Shown: positions 1-8,743, numbered from the stretch's first letter. The stretch: DNA of 64,000 bases from Chloroflexota bacterium (GCA_021323855.1 JAJPKE010000017.1:1-64000); one strand, 5' to 3'. Notes: generated from the letters alone by a model not told the origin. Translations and numbers: made by a program.

Positions 1-108
1 CCCCTCTCCCGCGCACGGGGATGAGCCTCCGCCATGCGAAGCATGGAAGCACTGCCTAGCAGTGCGGAGGAGGCGATGAGCGAAGCGGAGGGGCTGGGGG
101 TGGGGGCA
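1..108. repeat. CTC-type hairpin repeat, expanded copy cut by window edge
   Basis: The stretch starts in CCCCTCTCCCGCGCACGGGG and ends in GGAGGGGCTGGGGGTGGGGG, the two halves seen side by side in the compact copy near 38839. Here about 69 bases lie between the halves. That insert holds two further small hairpins, CCATGC-GCATGG and GCACTGC-GCAGTGC. It is intergenic, upstream of the copper chaperone. The left end may extend beyond the window. Confidence 0.6.
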
Positions 109-176
109 TTCGTTGTGGCGCCGCATCGCTGTTGTGCGCCACGGAAAAAATACACATGACACGAGGAGATGTTTTG

Positions 177-398
177 ATGGCTACCACGATTGAAGAGGTT
201 ACGTTGTCTGTGCCGGATGTCAGTTGCGAGCATTGCGTCAACGCCATTGACAAGGCGCTCAGCCCGCTGGCCGGCGTCGAGCAGGTGGAAACGTCCATCC
301 CAGCGAAGACGGTACACTTGCGCTATGATCCCACGCAGACGAGCATGCAGCAGATCGAGACGGCGCTAGATGACGCAGGCTACACCGTCGCCAAATAG
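177..398 (+). CDS. copZ: CopZ-like heavy-metal-associated (HMA) chaperone
   Basis: A 73-residue stand-alone HMA domain. Such proteins bind a soft metal, usually Cu(I), between two cysteines in the cytosol and hand it to a P-type ATPase or repressor. The metal site is VSCEHC with Cys17 and Cys20. The rest follows the beta-alpha-beta-beta-alpha-beta pattern, ending GYTVAK as many CopZ proteins do. The usual GMTC is replaced by DVSC, common in the family. The ATG at 177 is chosen because GAGGAG lies 7-8 bases upstream; an in-frame ATG at 132 lacks such a site. No P-type ATPase or copper repressor lies nearby, so the metal is inferred. A hairpin terminator follows at 421. Confidence 0.85.
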   Translation: MATTIEEVTLSVPDVSCEHCVNAIDKALSPLAGVEQVETSIPAKTVHLRYDPTQTSMQQIETALDDAGYTVAK

Positions 399-420
399 CG
401 CCTGACAATACTAGCAACCG

Positions 421-453
421 ATGAGGCGGTCTGTGACACACGGGCCGCCTCAT
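421..453 (+). terminator. Rho-independent terminator after the HMA chaperone
   Basis: ATGAGGCGG (421-429) pairs perfectly with CCGCCTCAT (445-453), and ATTATTC follows. It sits 22 bases past the stop codon of the copper chaperone, where a terminator is expected. Confidence 0.7.
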
Positions 454-467
454 ATTATTCCTGGCTG

Positions 468-667
468 TCGCGGCAGTAAACTGCCGGCGCACGGAACGAA
501 CAAGGCTAAAGCCCTCCAAGCCACGGTGAGCCACTGGACTTCAGTTCTTGCATCGTAAAGCAGCGTTTGCCTGTTGCCAAGCAACAGTGCGTCACTGGAC
601 TTCAGTCCACTTTCCATGCGCCGGCTTTTCAAAGCCGCGACGCAGTACACTCCATAAAGCCGCGACC
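468..667. repeat. Modular hairpin repeat (family B), copy 1
   Basis: A string of short perfect palindromes: GGCAGTAAACTGCC (472-485) followed by GGCGCACG, then TGGACTTCAGTCCA near 597, then CGGCTTTTCAAAGCCG (622-637) and a partial AAAGCCGCGAC at the end. The same modules recur near 13083, 24573, 48146, 52241 and 62160. It fills most of the 464-base gap between the copper chaperone and the binding protein; no gene is credible here. Confidence 0.75.
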
Positions 668-706
668 TCAGCAATAAAAACCACTCACCAATAGGGGCCA
701 TTGCAT

Positions 707-735
707 TTGACAGCGGCGGCCCACTTGCGTACAAT
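707..735 (+). promoter_or_regulatory. Sigma-70-type promoter for the binding-protein gene
   Basis: TTGACA at 707-712 and TACAAT at 730-735 are separated by exactly 17 bases, a near-consensus housekeeping promoter. Transcription would start near 742, about 120 bases before the ATG at 863. Confidence 0.7.
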
Positions 736-862
736 CGCGTCGCGTAGTAGGCGCAGCATCCAACCAGGCGCAAGTACGCGCAGAGCAGAAGATCATCCCA
801 GACGCAGTGTTATCATAGCCATCACGACGACATCATGACACCACGAACGAGGAGCGGGATTC

Positions 863-2734
863 ATGGGAAATCGCGGCAGAAGAAGCCATCGCCTGACGGT
901 ACGTGTCGCTTCGAGCGCATTGCTGGCGCTCACCGGATTGTTCGCGCTACTGCTATCGGCCTGCGCCACCAGCGGTGGCGGGGCCGTGCTGGCGCAGAGC
1001 CAGGTATTTACTTGGTCCTATGTCAATGCTTCAGCCGTGCAAAATCCTACCCAACATGTCGCTGTTTTCGATCCAGCAGTTATTACTACTGCCACTGATT
1101 CTTCTAATATTGCGATGCTCTATTCTGGTCTGGTCACACTGGATAGCGCCACGTTGCAAGTCAAGCCAGATGCGGCGAGCAGTTGGACGGTAGACTCGAC
1201 CGGAACAAAATATACCTTCACGTTGCGCCCCAATCTGTCCTTCAGCGACGGCCATGCGATCACGGCGCAGGATTTCGCCTATAGCATCAACCGTGCGCTG
1301 GCGAATAATGCTGGCGTATGCAACGTGGATGACGCGAAAACCTATGGCGCACCAAATTCTAGCTGCGCGGCTTTGGGGTCAGGCTATCTAAATATGATCC
1401 TGGGAGAAGGAACTAAAGGAGACCCGACGGTCTCTGGTACTCAATCGAACAACACAAGCCTTATCGGCTCTGGTAAAGGGTTGGACCCGATTGATACTCA
1501 AACATTGGTTATTCGGCTGGCCCATCCTGCCGCCTATTTCCTGGAAGCGCTCTATTATCCGACTTCGTACCCGGTCGAGCAATCGCTCGTAGATAAATAT
1601 CCCGGCGGTACCTGGGTAGACCACCTCGATGAGGGCGGCTGTTCTGGCCCGTTCATGGTCAAGGCCTACATTCCCGGCAAAGAACTCAAACTGGTGCCCA
1701 ATCCCTACTGGGAGAGCGCCTGGCACAAGCACATCACCTTGACTGAGGTAGATCGTCCCTTCCTGGCCAGCCAGGATACCGAGTATGACAATTACCACAA
1801 AGCTGGTGAGTACGATTACACCGATGTGCCACCAGATGTGTATACCTTCGCACTCGGCCAGGCTGATTTCCACGAAGTTCCCAGTCTGACCACCGATTAT
1901 TTCGGCCTCAACTTCAACCAGCCACCATTCAATGATGTGCGCATCCGGCAGGCGTTCGATCTGGCTCTCAATAAGCAATTGCTGGTGGACCGTGTGTTCA
2001 ACGGCGGCGCCATTCCCACCAACCATATCGTGCCGGAGGGCATGCCGGGCTTTGACCCGCAGTTGACCGGGCCAGACGGCACGCAATCAGTGACGGGCAA
2101 CCAGCAGAAGGCGGTGCAGTTGCTTCAGGAAGCCCAGAACGACTGCAAAGCCAGCGGGAACACGCAGACTTACTGCCCCTACATTGACAACGGCGCGAAT
2201 TCGCAGCCAATCTACCTTTCGGCGGGCACCATTACCGATGCCTCTCAGAAAGAGATTGCGACGATTGCCACGCAAACCTGGAGTCAGGTGCTGAATCTGA
2301 ACGTTCAGGTCAAGGCATATATTGACCTGAGTGACTTGGTAAGCAAAGTGATCTTCCCAACCCCTAGCCTTACGAATCCTAATGGCTTGAATACTGCTCA
2401 GGCATGGCAGATCGGTTGGCTTGCCGACTATCCAGACCCACAGGACTGGCTCTCGCTCCAGTTCCATACAGGGGCGGGAAATAATGTCTCGTATGTCAAC
2501 GATTCGCACCTGAATTCACTTATGGATCAGGCAGATCAGGAGCAGAACCAGGCCAAGCGCATGGCCGAGTACAACACCATTGAGCAGGATATGGTGAACC
2601 TCTGCGCCTGGATTCCCTATGCTCAGGAGAAGACCGGCTGGCGTCTGCGTCCGTGGGTGCATGGCTTCGCGCTCAACGAAGTCCTCATCATGGAGGACGT
2701 AGACTGGCCGAACGTCTACATTACGGCGCACTGA
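863..2734 (+). CDS. ABC transporter substrate-binding lipoprotein (peptide/nickel type, SBP_bac_5)
   Basis: A 623-residue extracytoplasmic binding protein of the OppA/DppA class. These proteins sit on the outer face of the membrane and deliver oligopeptides or similar ligands to an ABC permease. The N-terminus is a basic n-region plus hydrophobic core ending in the lipobox LLSAC, with lipidated Cys34. The mature part has the family features: ...GLVTLDSATLQVKPDAASSW near the start, FTLRPNLSFSDGHAITAQDFAYSINRAL, and FNQPPFNDVRIRQAFDLALNK in the middle. A GAACGAGGAGCGGG ribosome site precedes the ATG, and a near-consensus promoter lies at 707. No permease or ATPase gene is adjacent on either side, so it is an orphan component and its ligand cannot be told. 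A 12-bp terminator hairpin follows. Confidence 0.9.
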   Translation: MGNRGRRSHRLTVRVASSALLALTGLFALLLSACATSGGGAVLAQSQVFTWSYVNASAVQNPTQHVAVFDPAVITTATDSSNIAMLYSGLVTLDSATLQVKPDAASSWTVDSTGTKYTFTLRPNLSFSDGHAITAQDFAYSINRALANNAGVCNVDDAKTYGAPNSSCAALGSGYLNMILGEGTKGDPTVSGTQSNNTSLIGSGKGLDPIDTQTLVIRLAHPAAYFLEALYYPTSYPVEQSLVDKYPGGTWVDHLDEGGCSGPFMVKAYIPGKELKLVPNPYWESAWHKHITLTEVDRPFLASQDTEYDNYHKAGEYDYTDVPPDVYTFALGQADFHEVPSLTTDYFGLNFNQPPFNDVRIRQAFDLALNKQLLVDRVFNGGAIPTNHIVPEGMPGFDPQLTGPDGTQSVTGNQQKAVQLLQEAQNDCKASGNTQTYCPYIDNGANSQPIYLSAGTITDASQKEIATIATQTWSQVLNLNVQVKAYIDLSDLVSKVIFPTPSLTNPNGLNTAQAWQIGWLADYPDPQDWLSLQFHTGAGNNVSYVNDSHLNSLMDQADQEQNQAKRMAEYNTIEQDMVNLCAWIPYAQEKTGWRLRPWVHGFALNEVLIMEDVDWPNVYITAH

Positions 2735-2772
2735 GACAACAACACCAGCGGGCAACATCGTGTTGCCACATG

Positions 2773-2807
2773 GCGAGCCAGGGTTTGCGACTGCGACCCT
2801 GGCTCGC
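2773..2807 (+). terminator. Terminator hairpin after the binding protein
   Basis: GCGAGCCAGGGT (2773-2784) pairs perfectly with ACCCTGGCTCGC (2796-2807) around an 11-base loop. It lies 38 bases past the stop codon. The run after it is only mildly T-rich (CCGTCTCTTG). Confidence 0.6.
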
Positions 2808-2837
2808 ACCGTCTCTTGCAAGTCGTTGGCAGTGGGG

Positions 2838-3005
2838 AGCCAGCGGTTGAAACCGCGGCTGGGTGGCTTTCAGCCGCAAAACCTGCCTACGCAGGTTCGG
2901 AGCAGGCAAGTGCAGGTGTGCCGCTATGCCGATCTCCAGTCCGCGTAGGCGGACTTCGCGGCCAACGGCCATCCAGCCGCGAATTCATTCGCCGGGTTCA
3001 ACCAT
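2838..3005. repeat. Modular hairpin repeat (family C)
   Basis: Contains GCGGTTGAAACCGC near 2845, GGCTTTCAGCC near 2867, CCTGCCTACGCAGG near 2882, and GTCCGCGTAGGCGGAC near 2939. The GCGGTT/AACCGC module recurs near 12208 (GCGGTTTTAACCGC) and in altered form near 46468. The whole 458-base gap between the binding protein and the S41 protease holds only the terminator, this repeat and a CGCCTCTC/GAGAGGCG inverted pair at 3131-3169. Confidence 0.6.
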
Positions 3006-3192
3006 CGGCCAATGGCTTGACGCATGGCGTCCACAGACCCTACCATTGGAACGTGAGACCGGCGGATGCGATGCGCCCGCCTATTTTTGTCATCCACTGT
3101 ATCGCCCAATGTGGAACACGACACGCCCGGCGCCTCTCCAGCGATGCCAGAGAGCAGCGACGAGAGGCGTGGGCAGATAGGATAGAGACTGC

Positions 3193-4530
3193 ATGACACC
3201 ATTTGAAGAGACCCAGGCGCCGCAACCACAACCACAGCAGCCACCCCACTATCAGGAACCTCCACATCCGCAGCATCCGGGAGAGATGCCGCCTAATACC
3301 CAGGGCATCACGCAACTGGTGATGGTGGCGGTGCTGGTGGTCGTCTCGTTTGCGGCTGGCTGGTTCGGCAACGGATTCGCCAATCGCCAGAATGTCGCCA
3401 CCGGCGATCAGCAACTCATCTTGCAGGCGTGGAATACGATTGACCAGAACTATATCGTCACCAGCTCGATTGACCACAAGAAAATGGCCTACGCCGCCAT
3501 TGACGCAATGGTTGCCACACTTGGTGACACCGGCCACAGCCGTTTTGAGACGCCCGAAGAATATCAGCAGGAGCAGCAGAGCTTGCAAAATCAGGCGACC
3601 GTCGGCATCGGCGTCTATATCAGTGGCGGCGGCAGCCAGCCCTTGCGCATTGATGCCGTCATCCCCGGCTCACCAGCACAGAAGAGCGGCAAGCTGCGTC
3701 CCGGCGACGAAATTATTGCGGTCAACGGCCAGAGCATCCAGGGGATGACGATAGAGCAATCGCGTACCCTCATCGCTGGCAAAGCAGGCACCAACGTGAC
3801 GCTGACCATTTTCCGCCCCAGCACCAACACGACGTTTGACGTGACGCTCACGCGCGAAGCATTCACCGCGCCCACGACGGTCAGCTACATCATCCCTGGC
3901 ATAAACATCGCGCATATTCAGTTGACACAGTTCTCGCAGGACGCCGATAGCTCATTGCGCACGGCGCTGAAGGATGCGCTGAACAAGCATGTCGCGGGCA
4001 TCATCCTCGATCTACGCGGCAATCCTGGCGGCTATCTGGAGCAGGCACAGGCCGTCGCCAGCGAGTTTGTGGCGGCGGGCAGCGGCAAAAACGTCTTGAT
4101 CGCTAAGACGCGCACCGGCCAGCAGGCGTTCCCGGTGCTCTCCGGCGGCGTCGCCACGAATGTGCCGCTGGTGATCCTCATAGATGGCAACACCGCCAGC
4201 GCAGCGGAGATCACCGCCGGTTCCATTCATCAACTGCGGCCAAGCGTGCAACTCGTTGGCGAAAAGACCTTCGGCACCGGCACCATCCTCAACACATTCT
4301 TCCTCTCGGATGGCTCGGCGCTGGTGCTGGGCACCGAAGAATGGCTGCTGCCGGATGGCACGAGCGTCTACCACAAGGGTATCCAGCCGACGCAGGTGGT
4401 GGCACTGCCCAGCAACGCTATCGCCGTCTCGCCACTCGTGGCGCAGGAAGAAGGGTTGACGCTGGCGCAGATCCAGGCGTCCGGCGACGCACAACTGCTT
4501 CAGGCGATTCAGGATTTGACGGGGAAATAA
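3193..4530 (+). CDS. S41 family carboxy-terminal processing peptidase (CtpA/Prc type)
   Basis: A 445-residue membrane-anchored serine protease that cleaves the C-termini of exported proteins outside the membrane. Order of parts: a 40-residue Pro/Gln-rich cytoplasmic tail; one membrane segment (about 41-60, LVMVAVLVVVSFAAGWFG); a PDZ domain (about 130-205, with IPGSPAQKSGKLRPGDEIIAVNG); and the S41 core. The catalytic set is visible: Ser336 and Glu339 in NTASAAE and Lys358 in GEKTFGTGT, with the usual spacing. The segment LDLRGNPGGYL is a family hallmark. The PAP2 gene starts 5 bases after its stop, so the two are probably cotranscribed. The target protein is unknown. Confidence 0.9.
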   Translation: MTPFEETQAPQPQPQQPPHYQEPPHPQHPGEMPPNTQGITQLVMVAVLVVVSFAAGWFGNGFANRQNVATGDQQLILQAWNTIDQNYIVTSSIDHKKMAYAAIDAMVATLGDTGHSRFETPEEYQQEQQSLQNQATVGIGVYISGGGSQPLRIDAVIPGSPAQKSGKLRPGDEIIAVNGQSIQGMTIEQSRTLIAGKAGTNVTLTIFRPSTNTTFDVTLTREAFTAPTTVSYIIPGINIAHIQLTQFSQDADSSLRTALKDALNKHVAGIILDLRGNPGGYLEQAQAVASEFVAAGSGKNVLIAKTRTGQQAFPVLSGGVATNVPLVILIDGNTASAAEITAGSIHQLRPSVQLVGEKTFGTGTILNTFFLSDGSALVLGTEEWLLPDGTSVYHKGIQPTQVVALPSNAIAVSPLVAQEEGLTLAQIQASGDAQLLQAIQDLTGK

Positions 4531-4535
4531 ACCAC

Positions 4536-5333
4536 ATGGTTCAGACCCAACATGACAAGACCGCCGCACCAGACCGGGCGAAGATCATCGAGCGCATTGG
4601 CGCGTTTTGGCCCGGCAAGCCGGATACGCCGGCGGACGCGCATCTCTGGTCGCCGCGTGTCACCGCTGTTCTTATCGCGTTCTGGCTAGTGGCGGCGGTG
4701 AGCCTCACCGTGCTCTCCATTGAGGCGCATACGCATCCCTACTTTACCGGCGATGTCGGTATCGCAACGGCACTTCAGAAGGTAAATGGCACCGTCCTGG
4801 CGCCGATCATCAACATCAGCAGCCAGTTGAATTGGCCGCAGCCTGCTGGCATCATCGCCATTGCGCTCATCATTCTCATGGTGATTGTACGGCGCTTCCG
4901 GGCGGCGCTCTGTCTCGTCATCTCTGGTTTTGGTGCGGACCTGGCGAATGTGGTGTTGAATAGCGCCGTAGCGCGCCCACGCCCCAACAATGTGCAGATT
5001 CACGTCGTTGCCAATCTTGGTTTACATAGCTTCCCCTCTGGCCATGTCACACACGTCATCTCCTTCTATGGATTCCTGCTCTACTTCTGTGTGAGGGGAC
5101 GCCAGGCGCATCCAAACTGGCGTCCCTGGCTGCTGGTCATTCAGGCGATTAGCGTCTTCTTCATCATTACCATCGGCCCGTCGCGGGTCATGCTTGGGGA
5201 ACACTGGCCCAGCGACGTATTGGGCAGCTACCTGCTCGGCGCCATGATGCTGATCCTGGCTATCGCGCTCTACCACCTGCTGGCAATCGCCTGGGTGCGC
5301 TTCCAGGCAGCGCGGGCTGTGGCCGGCGGATAG
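4536..5333 (+). CDS. PAP2-family membrane phosphatase
   Basis: A 265-residue polytopic membrane protein, likely a phosphatase acting on a lipid phosphate such as undecaprenyl diphosphate or phosphatidic acid at the outer face. About six hydrophobic segments are visible. The three PAP2 motifs are present as ARPRP, PSGHVTH and the EHWPSDVLGSYLLG block. In the first motif (normally K-x6-RP) the lysine position reads Asn (NSAVARPRP), which is unusual. The ATG at 4536 is chosen because it directly follows the S41 stop codon and opens a frame typical of the family; a longer frame overlapping the protease gene is not credible. Substrate is not predictable. Confidence 0.85.
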   Translation: MVQTQHDKTAAPDRAKIIERIGAFWPGKPDTPADAHLWSPRVTAVLIAFWLVAAVSLTVLSIEAHTHPYFTGDVGIATALQKVNGTVLAPIINISSQLNWPQPAGIIAIALIILMVIVRRFRAALCLVISGFGADLANVVLNSAVARPRPNNVQIHVVANLGLHSFPSGHVTHVISFYGFLLYFCVRGRQAHPNWRPWLLVIQAISVFFIITIGPSRVMLGEHWPSDVLGSYLLGAMMLILAIALYHLLAIAWVRFQAARAVAGG

Positions 5334-5373
5334 CAGACAGGTGAAACCGCTCATTCGCCAGCTAAAGAGTCGC

Positions 5374-7407
5374 TCATGCGTGCGCGCCGGGAGCGCCAGC
5401 TTCCGTCAGGCGGCGATGCTTGCCGGCGTACCAGCGCACCGCCGAAACGAACTCCGCATGGCTCCAGGTGAGCGGTGAGACGGAGAGCGGCGCATCTGAA
5501 TAGGGGTCCATCTGCTCTGCCAGCACGCCACTGGGCAGCGCCCGCGCCTGCACCCATTCCAGCAGCGGTATCGCCTCGTGCAGTGCGTCTATGGTCTCCG
5601 CGCGAGCAATGCGATACTCAGCAATCCAGCAGGAGCAGATGAACCAGGGATTGCCTGGCACGTTTTCAATGTCATGGCTGACCTGATGATAATAGTCGTT
5701 CTCATAGCGCGCATAGCCGCCGGCCTGCGCCTTCACCAGAAGCCGGTTTTCGATGGCAGCCATCGTCTTGCTGATCTCATCGCTGGTGGCGGGGAACATG
5801 CCGAACTGATACAGCCCACTGATGCTGGCGTCTATGTTCATATCCGGCGTGATCGTGCCATCCGGCGAGACGTTTATCATGCGCACGAAGCGCCCCGCCT
5901 GTTCATTCCACAAATACTGGCGCGTGGCAGCCTGAATCTCCTCTGCGGCCTGCCGGTATCTGGCGGCATGATCCTCCTCGCCAAAGGCGTCCGCAAAGTT
6001 GGCGGCGGCGGTCAATCCGGCGTAGACCGCCGCGACGGTGTAGGCGTGGATGCCGTGGCGCTCTTCCCAGAGGTCCCAGGACGGCGCGGGAAGTCTAGTG
6101 TGCGGCTCACGGAACTGTACCATGAAATCAGCGGCAGCCTTCACCAGCGGACGATAGAGCGGGCGCACGAACTCGACCTCATGGAAGAGCAGGTAATGCT
6201 GCCAGAGCGCATAGACTACCAGCGCGGTTTCATCTTCCTGAATCGGTAGCTCCGGCTGGCCGTCTTTCCCCAGCCACGGCTGCCAGCTACTCCCAAGCGC
6301 ACCCTCCGGCGTATATTTGTGCAGCAGATAGCCCTCATCGGTGATGACCCGGCGGCAGAAGTGGAAGAAGGCGCTGGTGATGTCGCCGTAGCCGGAATGG
6401 CTGAGCGCATTGGCGACGAGCGCGCCGTCACGCGGCCACATATAGGCATAGCTGTCGCGGGCGAAGGTCCAGACATCGCCATCGGTGGCGGCAAGCACCG
6501 CGCCGTCGTCGTCTATCTGCGTGCGCATCAGCAGCAGGCTGCGCTTATAGAGGCTGACAAGGTGCGGCGGCAGATCGCCCAAATCGAGCGGCTTGGTCGT
6601 CACCCAGAGATGCCAGTAGTTCCTGGTGCGTTCGATCAGTTGCTCCGGCCCGCGTTCCAGGATCAGTTCATGCAGCAGCCGCGCCTCCGCAAAGCGCGCG
6701 CCAAAGGTCAGCCAGTGATAACAATAGCGCGCCGCACCGGGTTCGAGCGTCCCCAGCCAGAAGCCAGCGCAGCTATCCACCGACCCCTGGGCGATGGGGT
6801 TGCCGCCAAGTTCGCCGTCTTCGGCGTCGCGCCAGGTGCCCTGCTGGCCGTTGAACTCTTTATAGCCGGTCGCCCACTGTGTAATGCCTTCTTCGGCCTG
6901 GCGGCTGGCGCGCGGCGCACCGGCGTTCTCGCCGCCGACCAGCCCGCCGACGAGGATATTGCACTGGTCTTTATAGGCCAGCAGCGCCTTGAGCGTGGGA
7001 CGGTAACAGGCAGTGTTGGCGCCCTCGCTCTCGCCGATATGCCAGTCGTGATGAAAGAAGAGCCGCACCTCACGTGGGTGGTCAGCGCGATTGGTGACAC
7101 GCATGCGGCGAATGAGGATATCGCGGTCGAAGTCCACCACATCGCTGCACTCGATGGTCAGTTGCAGGTCATCGTTGGTCAACGTCACCTCAGTGAGCAG
7201 CGAATCTTCTTGATAGCGCATGTCACGCTGCCAACCGTCGGCGTCGAACCAGGAGAAACGACCCTCCACCCAGACGCCGGAATGGCTGACATGGCCCTCG
7301 GTCTGGTTACGCAGGCCGATATGCGGCCAATACATGTCGCGCAGGTTATAGCGGGTATCGAAGTTGACGAGCAGTTGACCGTTGGCGAGCGGCAGATCAC
7401 GTGGCAT
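5374..7407 (-). CDS. Glycoside hydrolase family 15 glucoamylase-type protein
   Basis: A 677-residue GH15 enzyme. The family releases glucose from starch, glycogen or trehalose-like substrates by inversion. An N-terminal beta-sandwich (about 1-270, starting MPRDLPLANGQL) precedes the (alpha/alpha)6 barrel. Barrel marks are YMWPRDGALVA; WDLWEERHG with the likely catalytic acid Glu; and PLTWSHAEFV with the likely catalytic base Glu. There is no signal peptide, so it is probably cytoplasmic and may act on glycogen or trehalose. The ATG at 7407 is chosen because AAGAGGAT lies just upstream; a frame reaching further runs through a CTC repeat. It ends 40 bases from the convergent PAP2 gene. Confidence 0.88.
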   Translation of the reverse strand: MPRDLPLANGQLLVNFDTRYNLRDMYWPHIGLRNQTEGHVSHSGVWVEGRFSWFDADGWQRDMRYQEDSLLTEVTLTNDDLQLTIECSDVVDFDRDILIRRMRVTNRADHPREVRLFFHHDWHIGESEGANTACYRPTLKALLAYKDQCNILVGGLVGGENAGAPRASRQAEEGITQWATGYKEFNGQQGTWRDAEDGELGGNPIAQGSVDSCAGFWLGTLEPGAARYCYHWLTFGARFAEARLLHELILERGPEQLIERTRNYWHLWVTTKPLDLGDLPPHLVSLYKRSLLLMRTQIDDDGAVLAATDGDVWTFARDSYAYMWPRDGALVANALSHSGYGDITSAFFHFCRRVITDEGYLLHKYTPEGALGSSWQPWLGKDGQPELPIQEDETALVVYALWQHYLLFHEVEFVRPLYRPLVKAAADFMVQFREPHTRLPAPSWDLWEERHGIHAYTVAAVYAGLTAAANFADAFGEEDHAARYRQAAEEIQAATRQYLWNEQAGRFVRMINVSPDGTITPDMNIDASISGLYQFGMFPATSDEISKTMAAIENRLLVKAQAGGYARYENDYYHQVSHDIENVPGNPWFICSCWIAEYRIARAETIDALHEAIPLLEWVQARALPSGVLAEQMDPYSDAPLSVSPLTWSHAEFVSAVRWYAGKHRRLTEAGAPGAHA

Positions 7408-7427
7408 GATTATCCTCTTGTGACAAA

Positions 7428-7468
7428 GCCCCCACCCCCAACCCCTCCCCCATGCGCGGGAGAGGGGA
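7428..7468. repeat. CTC-type hairpin repeat
   Basis: CCCCCACCCCCAACCCCTCCCCC followed by GCGGGAGAGGGG. It lies between the ChrA stop codon and the glucoamylase start. Confidence 0.6.
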
Positions 7469-7504
7469 GCCAGCAAGCGCGTATGCCGGAGTGAGGTTGT
7501 TCGG

Positions 7505-8743
7505 TTAGAGACCGGCGATGAACTTCGCCGCTACTCCAACAATACCACCAGCGAGGATGAGCCATGCGGAATTGGGCTTGAAGCGCAGCAGCACGAACAG
7601 CGCCACCATTGCCAGCGCCCAGGTGAGAATGTCGGTCAGCGCAGCCGTGCCAAGCTGGATGGTTACACCGGCCATCAGCGCCAGCGCCGCAACATTGATG
7701 CCATCAAGGATAGCGGAGGTCCAGGGCGAGCGGCGCAGCGGTCCAGCGATGCGATGGATGATCGCCACCAGGAAGAAGGAGGGCAGGAAGATGCCAAGCG
7801 TCGCCACCAGCGCGCCCTGCCAGCCGCCGACGAGATAGCCAACGAACGTGGCGGTGGTAAAGACGGGGCCGGGGGTAAACTGGCCGACGGAAACGGCGTC
7901 GAGCAGTTGCTTATCGCTCAGCCAGCCGAGGCCATGCACAAAGTCCGCCCGCAGGAAAGCCAGCAGCACGTAGCCGCTGCCATACAACACCACGCCGATT
8001 TTGAGGAAGGTGAAGAAGAGCGTCCACTGGCTGAAGGGCACGGCGGCAGTTGCAGCGGCGGTCGCGGCGCTGGTGGTCGCCAGCGCCTTGCCTGCGCTAC
8101 GAGCGCTGCCAGCGGTCATGGGCAGCGCCGCTGCTTCTGGCTTGCCGGTGGACCGGCGTGTGAGCATACGCACCAGACCATAGACGATGCCGCCGCCAAA
8201 GAGCGCAAGCAACGTGTTGAGTCCGGCAAGATAGGCTACCAGTATCAGCACCAGGAAGATGACCGGCAGCGCGCCTTTGAGGATGATACGGAACAGGCCC
8301 CAGAGCGCGACGGCGATGATGGCGATAACCACCGGCTTGATGCCATAGAGCAGCCATCCGGTCTGTGGCAGGCTGCCAAAGGTGACATAGGCCCAGGCGA
8401 AGGCAAGCACGATCAGCATCGCTGGCCCGATGAAACAGACGCCAGCCACAATGAGGCCAGGCCAGCCAGCGCGCAGATAGCCCAGATAAATAGCGAGCTG
8501 CGTGGAGCTTGGGCCGGGAATCAGGTTGACGAGGCCGATCAGATCAACGAAGCGTTCGTCGCTGACCCACCTGCGCCGTTGGGCGATTTCCTGGCGCATC
8601 ATAGCGATATGCGCCGCTGGTCCGCCGAACGCCGTGAAGCCCAGCCGCAGGAAGACGGCGGCCACCTCACCAAGATGCCGTGCGGACGGCGCTGGCGTTT
8701 GTGACACTGCTGGCGTCTCCTCAGATGGTTGCGAGTCACTCAT
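7505..8743 (-). CDS. chrA: Chromate transporter, ChrA family (two-domain)
   Basis: A 412-residue inner-membrane protein of the CHR superfamily, which expels chromate by a proton-linked mechanism. Two homologous halves are visible. The first has LGFTAFGGPAAHIAMM and NLIPGPSSTQLAIYLGY; the second has VGQFTPGPVFTTATFVGYL and repeats the same pattern. About ten hydrophobic segments are seen, with a longer polar linker rich in Ala/Thr around residues 190-230. The start has GAGGAG upstream. Many CHR proteins carry this name without shown chromate transport, so the substrate is inferred. No other chromate gene is nearby. Confidence 0.85.
   Translation of the reverse strand: MSDSQPSEETPAVSQTPAPSARHLGEVAAVFLRLGFTAFGGPAAHIAMMRQEIAQRRRWVSDERFVDLIGLVNLIPGPSSTQLAIYLGYLRAGWPGLIVAGVCFIGPAMLIVLAFAWAYVTFGSLPQTGWLLYGIKPVVIAIIAVALWGLFRIILKGALPVIFLVLILVAYLAGLNTLLALFGGGIVYGLVRMLTRRSTGKPEAAALPMTAGSARSAGKALATTSAATAAATAAVPFSQWTLFFTFLKIGVVLYGSGYVLLAFLRADFVHGLGWLSDKQLLDAVSVGQFTPGPVFTTATFVGYLVGGWQGALVATLGIFLPSFFLVAIIHRIAGPLRRSPWTSAILDGINVAALALMAGVTIQLGTAALTDILTWALAMVALFVLLRFKPNSAWLILAGGIVGVAAKFIAGL

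Noticed and set aside
468-667. Family B hairpin strings considered as a CRISPR array
   Set aside because: Units differ from one another and spacing is irregular; no equal repeats with spacers and no cas genes.
450-773. Minus-strand frame of 107 codons ahead of the binding-protein gene
   Set aside because: It consists of hairpin repeat modules and overlaps the promoter at 707-735.
6319-7494. Long open frame of about 390 codons on the plus strand inside the glucoamylase gene
   Set aside because: It is the antisense of a GH15 gene whose catalytic motifs are clear. Its composition (many His, Arg, Ala, Val from reversed codons) fits an antisense shadow.
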